From Apostichopus japonicus (taxonomy: Eukaryota > Echinodermata > Holothuroidea > Aspidochirotida > Stichopodidae): a stretch of DNA of 64,000 nucleotides. Made by a program: the position numbers and the translations under genes. Under the pieces are notes generated by a model. That model was not told where the DNA came from, did no database searches, and saw nothing but the letters and a program-made list of their open reading frames with translations. Below are positions 23,590-34,654 of this stretch, piece after piece. Position 1 is the stretch's first letter; each line of letters starts with the position of its first letter. The stretch lies in contig NC_092576.1 of NCBI RefSeq assembly GCF_037975245.1, positions 12,763,111-12,827,110 on the forward strand, in the 5' to 3' direction.

Positions 23590-24990
23590 ATGATTTGCAT
23601 CAACCTGGTGATTGTGCAGGCAAGTAATAATTGTCCGCAATATTGCAATTGCGGTTACACTAGCGTCATCTGTGACGGTGACAGTGGTACAGTGCCTAAC
23701 TTTCCGATACAACATTCTATCTCATGGATGACGGCGATTAAAGTCACGAACACCGACATTCCACGTTTGCAGACCGGACAAATTGTCCTTCCTTTCTGCC
23801 CTAACTTGTACTATTTGGACCTGAGTGACAACCATATACTGACTGTAACTGAATCGCTGGTTGGAAACAATTCATTCATTACGTATCTGAATCTGGCAGG
23901 CAACAACCTAACGAGCATTCCAATCGAATTACTGCAAACTCTGTCCTACCTTGAGACTGTCTTCTTAAATGAGAACCAAATCGATTCCGTGCCATCACCA
24001 TCTTTCCAGAACAACCGAAACCTATCCGACTTGTACTTAGTCGACAATCAAATACACACCATCTCACCCGGAGCGTTCATAGGATTGCAACATTTAACCT
24101 CAATACATCTAAATAATAATCTTCTGGGCGATTTGCTCTGTTTGAACTTGTTGATTACCGCAAAGTGTATCTGGACGGAAATTTGTTATCGAAGATAAAA
24201 GTACCAAACGATTGTACCTCTCTCAGTCTCCTAGAGTTGGTATCGTTGAGCTCAAATAGACTAAAACGTTTACAAAATCATTCTTTCTGTACTTTGAAGA
24301 AACTGCAGTATCTCATTTTGTCAAATAACGGCATTAATCAGGTTGATGGTTTCATATTAGGGAACGAAACTCATAATCTGGATTATTTGAATTTAGCTAA
24401 CAATGAATTACGTCAAATTCCTGTGGAATTATTCAAACAACTGCCGAAGCTACATATTTTGAAGTTGTATAAAAACAAAATTAGCCATATTCCTGCCAAT
24501 GCTTTCATCAACAATAACGAATTGACTGCGACTCACCTGTTCGATAATTTGATCAGATGGTTGGATGTCTCGTCACTCCATGGATTAAACCGTTCGGATT
24601 TTCTCGACATATCGAGAAATAACTTGACATCATTACCTGACGGAATTTTAGATTCATTGAGTGTGTTTGGTATTGACTTAAGATATAATCCTTGGTATTG
24701 TGATTGCAAGTTAATATTCCTTAATAAATGGTTAACGAATACCGGGTATTTTACATACGAGATATTATGTTATGACCCAATCGAATATCGAGGTAATGAT
24801 TTCATGGACTGGCCTTCTAGCCACTGTGCAAGCACTACAGTTCTGGTCACACCCGTAGTCTTGACGACTCAGACGTTTGCTGAATTCCCACATCCTAGAC
24901 TTTCAAGTAATAACAATAGTTGGAATACTAATGTTGTGTTTTGTTGTTAGTGTCATTGCTAGTATTGTCTTGCAATGTATTAAACACTAA
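23590..24990 (+). pseudogene. LRR receptor-like protein, single exon, two frame breaks
   Basis: Reading starts at ATG 23590 (MICINLVIVQA, a short signal-like start; an alternative is an acceptor at gattgtgcag). An LRRNT follows (CPQYCNC..C, about residues 15-31), then about 12 LRRs of the LxxLxLxxNxL type, an LRRCT (NPWYCDC..C..C near 24690-24832) and a Thr/Val stalk. The frame changes at about 24135-24160 inside an LRR. In the downstream frame the stop comes at 24948, giving the tail VVFCC. The original frame instead gives a hydrophobic tail (MLCFVVSVIASIVLQC) ending at 24990, as for a GPI signal or membrane anchor. Such proteins (VLR-like, LRR-only) bind ligands at the cell surface. It is either a recent pseudogene or an intact gene with two sequencing errors. 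ATTAAA lies at 24979. Confidence 0.75.
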
Positions 24991-25029
24991 AAAAGAAGAA
25001 ATCTCTTAAACTTGTTTTATTATTACATA

Positions 25030-26680
25030 TATTATACAATCCTATGTTATAGTGTTGATATATTATATTGTAATAGTGTTGATATAATATATTGTTAGTG
25101 TTGATATAATGTATTATATAGTGTTGATATATTATATAATATAGTGTTGATATATTGTATTGTAATTGTGTTGATATAGTACATTGTTAGTGTTGATATA
25201 TTGTATTACATAGTGTTGATATATTTATGATATTGTGTTGATATATTATATTGTTATAGTGTTGATAGAGTATATTGTTATAGTGTATTTATACTATATT
25301 ATATTATATAGTGTTGATATATTATATCGTTATAGTGTTGATATATTATATTATATAGTGTTGATATATTGTAGAGTTTTGATATATTTTATTGATAATA
25401 TGTTGATATATTATATTATGTAGTGCTGATATATTATATTGTATAGTGTTGATATATAATGTTGTATAGTGTCGATATATTATATTATTATAGTGTTTAT
25501 ATAGTATAGTGTTATAGTGTTGATATATTATATTATAAATGTATGATACATTATATTATATAGTGTTGATATATTAGATGATATAGTTTTGATATGATAT
25601 TGTTATAGTGTTGTTAAAGTATATTGTTATAGTGTTGATATATTGTATTGATTAGTGTTGGTATAGTATATTATGTAGTGTTGATATAATTTATTATATA
25701 GTGTTGATATTTTATATTGTTATAGTGTTGATATATTATATTGTTGATATATTATATTGTATAGTGTTGATATATTATATTATATACTGTTGATATATTA
25801 TATTATATAGTGTTGGTATATTATATTATATAGTGTTAATATGTAATATTGTATAGTGTTGATATATTATATTTTATCTTGTTGATATATTATATTGATA
25901 TCATGTTGATATATTATATTATATAGTGTTGATATAATATATGATATAGTGTTGATATGTTCTATTGCATAGTGTTGATATATTATGTTTTATAGTGTTG
26001 CTATATTATATTGTTATAGTGTTGATATAGTGAAGTGTTATAGTGTTGATATATTATATTATAAAGTGTTGATATATGATATGATATAGTGTTGATATAT
26101 TATATTATATAGTGTTGATATATTATATTGTATAGTGTTGATATATTATATTGTAAAGTGTTGATACTTTATATAGTATATTTATTATATTGATATCATG
26201 TTGATATATCATATTGATATCACGTTGATATATTATATTATATAGTGTTGAAATAATATATTATACAGTGTTGATATGTTCTATTGTATAGTGTTGATAT
26301 ATTATGTTGTATAGTGTTGCTATATTATATTGTTATAGTGTTAATATAGTAATGTGTTATAGTGTTGATTTATAATATATTAATGTGTTGATATATAATA
26401 TGATATAGTGTTGATATGTTGTGTTATATAGTGTTGATATATTATATTGTTATAGTGTTGATATAGTATATTGTTATAGTGTTGATATAATATATTATAT
26501 AGTGTTGATATTTTGTATGATATATTGTTGATATATTGTATCATATAGTGTTGATACATCATATTTTTATAGTGTTGGTATATTATATTATATAGTGTTG
26601 ATATATTATATTGTATAGTGTTGATACCTTATATTGTATAGTGTTGATATATGATATTGTATAGTTTTGTTATATGATAT
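25030..26680. repeat. AT-rich minisatellite, ~24-30 bp unit
   Basis: About 60 imperfect copies of a unit like tatagtgttgatatattata, with variable length, begin just after the LRR gene and run for 1.65 kb. Unit-size drift and substitutions indicate age. ORFs within are repeat artefacts. Confidence 0.9.
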
Positions 26681-26840
26681 TATTATTGCCCCATAGGAGA
26701 GAGTGATTGATTTTTCTATAGGACAATTTCATAATATCTGTAATACAATTCACATGAACGTCTTACATGATACATAAAGGTATTTCAAATTATTGTAATA
26801 CGTTTCCATGATAACTTTGGCTCTATAAGTATAGTGTATG

Positions 26841-27090
26841 TTAAGCCCGGGTCACATCTGCGCGATTCAACACGCGATTCAACTCGCAACTAAAATCACG
26901 CGCATCAGAAAAGTTGCTTCTAAGAAGTTGCGCTGAGTAGGACATTGCTCTATTGCAAATCAACCCAAATCGACGGCGCAACTTTTATTGCGCAACAAGT
27001 TGATACCCGTGTCTAACTACGCGATTCAACCTTCAATTGTATTGCGAGTTGAATCGCGTGTTGAATCGCGCAGATGTGACCCGGGCTTTA
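26841..27090. mobile_element. 244-bp MITE with long inverted repeats and TTA duplication
   Basis: The element is 26844-27087, with inverted ends beginning AGCCCGGGTCACATCTGCGC and continuing for about 46 bases almost without mismatch (gattcaacacgcgattcaac). The flanking TTA at 26841-26843 and 27088-27090 is the 3-bp duplication typical of PIF/Harbinger elements. No coding sequence. The arms also contain a 14-base direct repeat (cgcgattcaacncg). Confidence 0.8.
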
Positions 27091-28494
27091 GTCTCAGACA
27101 CTGTAACTTACATAGATTATTTCATGTCTTGTTACTACAGCACCACAATTAGTCGTTTTTTTTTTTACTCAGGGCGATGAGTACAATAGTCTGGAGGTAG
27201 TACTCGTATACATCCCTGAAAATCATACGGTAGCTATATGTTGTATATTGTAATACAATTTATGAAACAAAATCAGAACCAAAAATCATACAGAACTTAT
27301 GTTTTATTTCTTTGTCAGTAGCTACTCTATTTTCTACTTAAAGGTCTTCATTCAGAAGCTGTTGAGAATTAAATATATTCACCACTTGACACTTTTATTG
27401 TTCATTCAACGTCTCAAAATTGTGTGAAGAACTGTGTGTGAGTACGTGATATGTTTTCTTTTCTATACAACAGACTTGTACCACGAGCGCATCGTTATGA
27501 GTAAATAGTACATATAGAATTCTATGTTTTTTCGAGTTAAATTCGAGTTCTCTATAAACACGTTTATGTGTACCTCATGTTGCAGTAACATCTGTATGGC
27601 TATACTATATATTACAATATACTATAAGTAAGTTGTCGCGTACAAAACAGCGATTAACCCGAGCACAACATGATAAGTAATAGTACAAATCGTATTCTAT
27701 TATTGATATGAGCACGAGTAGGGATTTGAGGGCTCTATATAAACACGATGTTGTGTGTACTTATATATTTGTATGGCTATACCACGACTACAGGTAAGTA
27801 TACCAGAAGAGTACGAGTATTATGGTATAGAATCACAGTACAGGTCTGTTGTACAGTCTAAGCTTGACAGACTTGTTAAAAATAGATTACAATAATTATG
27901 TCAGTTTGTTGAAGAAAATGTTGAAATCAAATCATGAAACGGAAGGAAAACTACCGCATGGATGCCATCTGAATTACTTTCGATTCTCTTTTGTTTAATG
28001 TTCTAAAATAACATTTTACATAGAGAACAGACAAAACGTGTCGTCAATAGCTATGGGAACATTATTACGATGCCATGGTGCAATGCATGGGTCAAGGGGA
28101 GCAAGAGGGGGGAAGATAAGGAGGGGAAGGAGGGTAAAGAGAAGAAGGATGGGAAAGATGCAGGAGGACAAAGAACTAAAGTGTAATTCAATGGCAAATT
28201 TATTTGTCCATGCTGCGTGTTACATCAAACGTATTCGTGTCACACTTTTGCACTAGATTAGTGACAGCACATTATCTGTTACGCTAAAGACGTGTTAACT
28301 TCTAATGTGACATGCAGTTACAAGTGTTCTAACTCTTCTCTTTTGCATCTGAAGGGAGAACTAAAAGTGGGGTATGACAGCTTGAAAGATAGGATACTTT
28401 GTCCGGGCGTCTGGCATTCCATTATGGTTTAAAGCCCTGTACGTCTTATAGGGTTAGGCATCTTTGTGGTATAAGCAAACCACTGCTTACTGCA

Positions 28495-28873
28495 TGAAAG
28501 TTCAGTGGCGTAGGAAGGTACTTTTGAGTGGGGGGGCTGAGACTGATGGCCGGCCTGGGGGAGGGGTCTAAGGGGAGGGGTATCCGCCTCCCCTTTGGAA
28601 TTTTTTGCATTTCCAGGTGGCCTCAGGTGCAATTTGGTGCAATATAGCACACTTCAACACCCACTCCATTTTGTAAACTTAATTTTGTATTTTCACCTGG
28701 CCTTAGATGCAATTTGGTGCTCCAAATGAGATTTTTTTTTCTCATTTGGAAATGAAAAAGGGGTTTTCTGACTTGCGAAGCGGGGGGCGGAATGATACTT
28801 CCGCCCCTCCACATTTTTCACTGGGGGGGCTGGCGCCCCCAGCCCCCCCGGTTCCTACGCCCTTATGAAAGTT
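28495..28873 (+). mobile_element. hAT-like MITE inserted only in copy 1 (8-bp TSD)
   Basis: The element is 28503-28865, with ends CAGTGGCGTAGG and (inverted) TAAGGGCGTAGG. The flanking octamers TGAAAGTT at 28495-28502 and 28866-28873 are identical. The second 6-kb copy has the empty site near 54690 (catggaaagttattc). It belongs to the same family as 42101-42469 and 42645-43019. It has G/C-rich arms and no coding capacity. Confidence 0.9.
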
Positions 28874-29374
28874 ATTCAAAGTTCCCTAATTTAGTCATTC
28901 AGCCTTCTAATATTATGGTAAAGACGTGCAAATAAGCGTGAAAGTGCCGCACATTTGCAGTGTGAGAAACGTTACCGTTTCATCTACCGTAAATAGTAGC
29001 TATAAACCACTTATATCTCTCTTATAACAGCCTGCGAAACAGACACCCGTCAAGCAAGAAAAGAATAAACAAGGTTAAAATGTTGAATTAAATATGAAAC
29101 ATGCTAGTTACGATGTTGTTTCTACGGACTTAGGAGCTCAAGTCGCTTGTCTTATCGTTATATAGTTCAATACAAAATAAACCCTACTATGTATGTTTTA
29201 CCTCTGAAAGGCGGAGTACATAAAATGACCGCCTGGACTTTTCGCGAAGATAGTTACATGACCAATATTTCCATGACTTTTTTCAGACAATGAATGCCTT
29301 AACATTTACCTAACCGTTACTAGCGTTCAAAGAAGCATAGTCACGCCATACCGGAGAGTGCGGTAAAGAAATAC

Positions 29375-29576
29375 TTTTTAAAGAAAAAGTCGCCCAGGAA
29401 AGAACCTAGGCAGTACGAAAACCAAACTACCGAACGACTGATCCGCTCTCAACCCCAGCCCCCTGGCATTGGGACCGTGACTGTGTGATCATCGTCGGGT
29501 GTGCATCACCATTCCACTGGAAAGGCCGAACAGATACCACACATGATCTTAGCCAAAAGAAATGCACACTGTTACA
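29375..29576 (-). repeat. U2-snRNA-headed SINE-like element, copy 2
   Basis: The minus strand reads CTTTTGGCTAAGATC, then TGTGTGGTATCTGTTC, matching the U2 snRNA 5' region almost base for base. A body of about 150 bases unrelated to U2 follows, ending in GGGCGACTTTTTCTTTAAA. Copies 2 and 3 lie in the two 6-kb repeats and so are not independent. Copy 1 at 3.1 kb is independent. Confidence 0.65.
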
Positions 29577-29968
29577 CAAGTCTGTTTTCGATCCTAACAT
29601 ATCATTTCCCTTCAAAATCAACTATGTATGATCGATGAGATGTTGTAAAATAGAACTGAACCGATTTTACCATCTAACAGGCCTATTTTAAAATAACGAT
29701 TATTTGTCACTAACAATTTACAGCGTATCGCATGGATATTAACGCCATTTTGTTTCTATAATTTTCTTAAAACAAATATTTAGTTGAAAAACAAGATGCA
29801 CATGGTTATTTTACGAGGGAATCTCCCAACCATTACTGCCATATCGCGTATTCATTTCCGTTATATCAATCTTTATATGAATTTTTCTTTCCTTGTTACA
29901 TACTTATCTATACATGTTGCTGCTTGTCAATGTTTAAAGTGACAGTTTATAGTGTAGTAGGATTCCTA

Positions 29969-30487
29969 CGCCACAGCACTAGCTGATCCAAGGGGGGTAA
30001 GGGGGGGCATGCCCCCCCCCAAAGGTGAGTCAAAAAGTGTTTCCGAACATCCGCTAAATCATATGATTGGAAATTAAAAAAATCGAGAGGAATAGCAGTG
30101 GTAGACTAGTCTAAACCTTTTCGTTTTCTGGTTTAAAATTAAATGTATGAGCATGAGGATTTACAGTTTATCACCATTTTGCAGTTACAGGCTGGTTGTA
30201 AGAAATTTATAACCTATGAGAAATAAAACTTCTTGAGAAAGATGATCCCAACTTTGTTTTATAAATATTTTAGAAAATTACACCTGGGAAACATTTTTTT
30301 TAGAAGTAAATTAACATCACCATTGTACACTTTTGTCGCACCAAATTGCATCTGAGGGCATTCAGCAATAGAACATTTTCCAAAGGGGAGGGGGTCACCC
30401 CCTCCCCTTAGACCCCTCCCCCGTATCACTCTAATGCCACTTTGGCCCCTCCCAAACAAAGGCCCTGGATCCGCCAGTGCGCCACAG
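29969..30487. mobile_element. 503-bp hAT-like MITE, shared by both 6-kb copies
   Basis: The element is 29977-30479. The ends CACTAGCTGATCCAAGG and (inverted) CACTGGCGGATCCAGGG match, and the flanks CGCCACAG at 29969-29976 and 30480-30487 are identical. The counterpart sits at the same site in copy 2. The minus-strand ORF across it is an artefact. Confidence 0.85.
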
Positions 30488-31617
30488 GTGAGCATGTAAA
30501 GTAGCCCATAGCGTTTAGTGGGAATCCTACGCCACATGTGAGCATGTAGTAAAGTAGCCCGTTATGTAACAGGTTACTAATCATTTGCACTGTTAACAGA
30601 CATTTACGCAAAATTACGCAAACTAAATTACGTAAACAAAAACACAAAATAATATTCAAAGGCCGGAACGAAAGTTGTTACCTTTGACATTTCACTATAT
30701 ATATATATACCCTTTTTTGTTACGAAACGAGCAATCTGTACAAATTTCCCCTAATTCAGACTTGTTTTTTTGATCACACGAAGTGGCTTGAGTCATCTTC
30801 AATAGAATGATTAATGTCATTCGATCAGAAAGAAGGAGTCATTGTCAATAACTATGGAGCTAAAAATACTGATGAGTTGCGAATATTACAGGACTTAGGA
30901 CAATGATAGGAGAAGGTGCGAGTTAGTTTGTCGCTTGTTTCTTATTTATCGTTAATGTCAGCGTGTATACAAAAGTAGATAGGCCTATTTCAATGTTGAA
31001 TATGCAAATATGGGGTTAAGGTCAAAGGCCGTATGTTATCAATTTTTACAATATGTTTCATTATGATAAAGAAATTCATACAACTTCATGTAAATAGTCA
31101 ATTTTAAAACTGCCGGTACTTTTTCCTTGATAGAAAGTGAGCAATTTGGTGTGACAAGCTAACAGCTGTATTTGTACGGGAGATTGTACCGTATAATTGT
31201 ACCAAACATGTTCCAAGGATGAACAACTTAGCAGTCTCTTTAATAACATATGTTTCTGTCTTTATAGATCGTTGTCTAATACGAGAGTTTGTCTACGAGA
31301 ACGCGTATAAATAAAATAATTTCCGATGGTTTTATCGAATATAAACAGTCCTATTTAACCCGGTAAGTCGAGAAAAAAATAAAATACGAAGGGAACGTCC
31401 AAAACGTAAATTATTTCACCTACTTAACAGGACATATGAAGCGCAGTTGTTAAATTTATAACCAATATCCAACTGTGATTTTTGCGATATATATTCATTT
31501 AAAGTTTTGTACAGCTGCATGGGAAAGTACGTGAGATGTCATAGCTTAACATCTGCAGAAAGTCATTTCCTCTTTTTTTTGTACTGCACTATATTGACCT
31601 TGGACTATTCCATATAT

Positions 31618-31672
31618 TTTATATTTATATATATCTATATTTATCTAGCTATCTATATATATATATATATAG

Positions 31673-31705
<33 letters not shown>

Positions 31706-31735
31706 CCTATATATATAGCCTATATATATATATTT
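31618..31735. repeat. TA microsatellite with TAGCCTA interruptions
   Basis: Alternating TA broken by regularly placed gccta. The long ORF over it is an artefact. Confidence 0.9.
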
Positions 31736-33109
31736 ATACTTTCTGGGGGGGGGTGGTGCTTATACAATATGAAATGGCAGGAATGTATTTATATTCTCAT
31801 ATATTCTTAACTAACAAACATTTGTTGAAAAGATACATCTATCACTTCGCACTCATTTGCTTCCAGTTTACATTTCCAAGATATGTTTACTACATAAATA
31901 TGAACCATACATGCTTCAAACGTATTTTAACTCCGGTAAAAATTCCTCATTAACTGTGACTGAAGAAGTATACTGTGAAGTGAAAAGAGGCGGCGCTATT
32001 AATAAACAATATAACAAAGTGATTTAATAATATTATTCAGTTTCATTTTCATTTTGTGCTGCACTATAGTGACCTTGGTTTGGGTATACGATTCAATGTT
32101 TGGGGCAGCTTAAACAGCTATCAACGGTCTTGAGTGTATTCATACCTATGCTTACAATTTAAAACATTTGTTGAAATGATGCCTCTATCACTTCGCACTA
32201 TAGCTTCCAGTCTACAGGTGCAAAGTAAGTCTACTTCCGAACCATACATACGTCAAAACTATTCTCACTCCTGTAAAAAGTCCACATTAACTGTGACTGA
32301 AGGAGTATCACGCGAAAATCAAAAGTGGCGGCGCTATTCATCAACATATAAGGAAGGTATGGAAGTTGTATGTAAATTGTGGAATGGTGACAACTAAAAA
32401 AATAATCCGAAACGTCTGTACGGAGGTTACCTGAGTAATATAGACGATCAGCAGGGTACAAACATTTGATGCATCAGTACGTAGAGTAAATGCATTCTGA
32501 AAGTTTGGAATTAAACCATAACGGTGGTGTTGTTAATTCATCTTTCAAAAATATGTAGACTTCCACATAGCTTGTATCCGAAACAAAATTGTCACGCGTA
32601 CGAGGATATACGAAGTATAATCGAAAAATAAGTCAGCCTGAGGGTTACTTTACGTTTATTGCAGTCCGCATTATGTCCGCCTCCAACCACAACCCTCTTT
32701 TGTTACAATTGAAATGACCAGATATATACGCACACAAAAAAGAGACATTGAAAGAACTCATGAAATAGAATACTTATTTATCGTTCCTGTCAGCGTGTAT
32801 GAAACAAAAGGTGTTACATGTAACAAATAAAAATATTTTTTTCATTATGGAGGACATACATCTTCATATAAGATACCCACTTTTGCAACATTACTTTTAA
32901 GAGACTAAGTTTTGACCCTCTTAACAAAACTTTGAACTACTGCACATAAATAATGGTTATATATATTTCATTTTGCCATTTTGAGATGTGTTTGTTTGCA
33001 AGTACACTTTACACGCATTGTATACCGAAATGGAGTTTGGAGCACGCAATTGTGATGTCATAGTTGCACATTGGCACCAAATATAGCGTTTGCCATTAAT
33101 TGGCACTAT

Positions 33110-33328
<219 letters not shown>

Positions 33329-33390
33329 ACCGTGGATCGGTTGAGATTTAGTTTAAGGTTCTATTTCTTATACACTTTCATCTCCCTCAA

Positions 33391-34006
33391 TTCTGATGGT
33401 CCAAAAGTGGGCCATTGAAAAACCTTGTTTTTAGAGAATCATTATTCGAGATAGGAATACACTAGAGAGCTTCCCATAGCTTTATTTTGCACATAAGACA
33501 GCCTGCATCAATAAACAAAATTTTTCCGAGGGGGTCACATGGTCTTTTTTTTTTTTTTTGTCTTCAAAGATTTGTTTACATTCAAAAAACCGGTCGTTTT
33601 GACCTTTTTGACCTTTTTTTTTCAAAAAATTATTGAGAACAGTGAAAACTTTCAAGTCAACTGCCCCTATCTCATACAACTAGCTAAGACATACAAGGAA
33701 TCAAATCAGGAGCCTCACAGGCATATGTAGAGGGATGGCTCTATATTTGGAGAAAATATGTCAAAAAATACATTTTTTCGGTCTAAATTAGGGCCAAAAC
33801 ACGGAACATATTCCGGAAGTATTTCTCCAGAATGCCTCACCCTACAGAGTAGATTTTTAGCTCTCCAGAAGCGCCACACTGAAACGCTGGGCTACATAGA
33901 AAAAATTTAGCAATAGCGCCTCCACTTTGTGAGAAATCCATAGCAATTCAACTCGAGCATTTCTACGGTATAGAATTTCAGTCAGCCACAGTTGATATGC
34001 GTCGCG
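33391..34006. other. unique stretch left of the foldback element
   Basis: No gene or repeat with definable ends seen. It contains a T-run (33546-33560) and gacctttttgacctttttt. It ends at the 9-bp duplication. Confidence 0.5.
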
Positions 34007-34015
34007 TCGTTAGGG
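34007..34015. repeat. left 9-bp target-site duplication
   Basis: TCGTTAGGG, repeated exactly at 50682-50690, immediately outside the inverted ends. Confidence 0.85.
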
Positions 34016-34126
34016 ATCTGGCTGAAGTTGGCGAACAATAAGAGCGACCAATAGTAGCGAACAATAAGAGCGACCAATAAGGGCGACCAAAAAATGCTAG
34101 AAAGTGCAAATGATACTACGGAGTTG
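34016..34126 (+). repeat. left terminal inverted repeat with short internal repeats
   Basis: After the 20-bp terminus, gcgaacaataagagcgacc is repeated about 2.5 times, ending at aatgatactacggag. It is the mirror of 50570-50681. Confidence 0.85.
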
Positions 34127-34654
34127 TGTAGTGGCCTTCGTAATGGGCCATGTGGCAAAAATGATGTGTTTAAAGCAAATTGAATGATCGAATGCTTTCA
34201 ATCGATTGCAATTAGGAGGGAAAGACAGGCTTTTGGACGTTCCATGCATTAAATAATTTATTATAAGAGATTCAAACCCGACAAACTCGTAATTATGGAA
34301 CGGAGTATAAAATATCCCCAAAGTCAGGGTATGGCCTAACTCATTATCGTGGTAAAGCAAAATTTTAGCTCTTAAAATATCAGACCTGCCCCGAATATCA
34401 GCGAAAAGCGTAAGTTTAGGGTAAAAGATAATATATTTGGAAACAAAGCTTAATGGGAAACATAAAGAAGGGTGGGGTGAATGTTAAAGCTGACATTACA
34501 CTCTACCAAAGTATGTCAACAACCGTGAGGGACGATGTCGGGCAGGGGGTTATTAAGTTAACTCGGCAACTGAAAGTAAAACGTAGCATATATATACTGT
34601 TATTCAAAACCACATCTGGCAAACAAACAAAATCTGTAACTTAGTATCATTGGG
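34127..34654 (+). other. left sub-terminal segment with a degenerate satellite monomer
   Basis: 34127-34440 is unique and without coding potential. About 34450-34654 is a strongly diverged monomer (gggggttattaagttaactc, then aaatctgtaacttagtatca), the array edge where homogenisation is weakest. Confidence 0.6.

Noticed and set aside
28038-28256. Basic 72-codon ORF conserved at 54236-54484
   Set aside because: Conservation is explained by the recent 6-kb duplication. The composition comes from a purine-rich tract, and the two copies end differently.
30259-30537. 92-codon ORF repeated at 56102-56368
   Set aside because: It runs through a non-coding hAT-like MITE present in both 6-kb copies.
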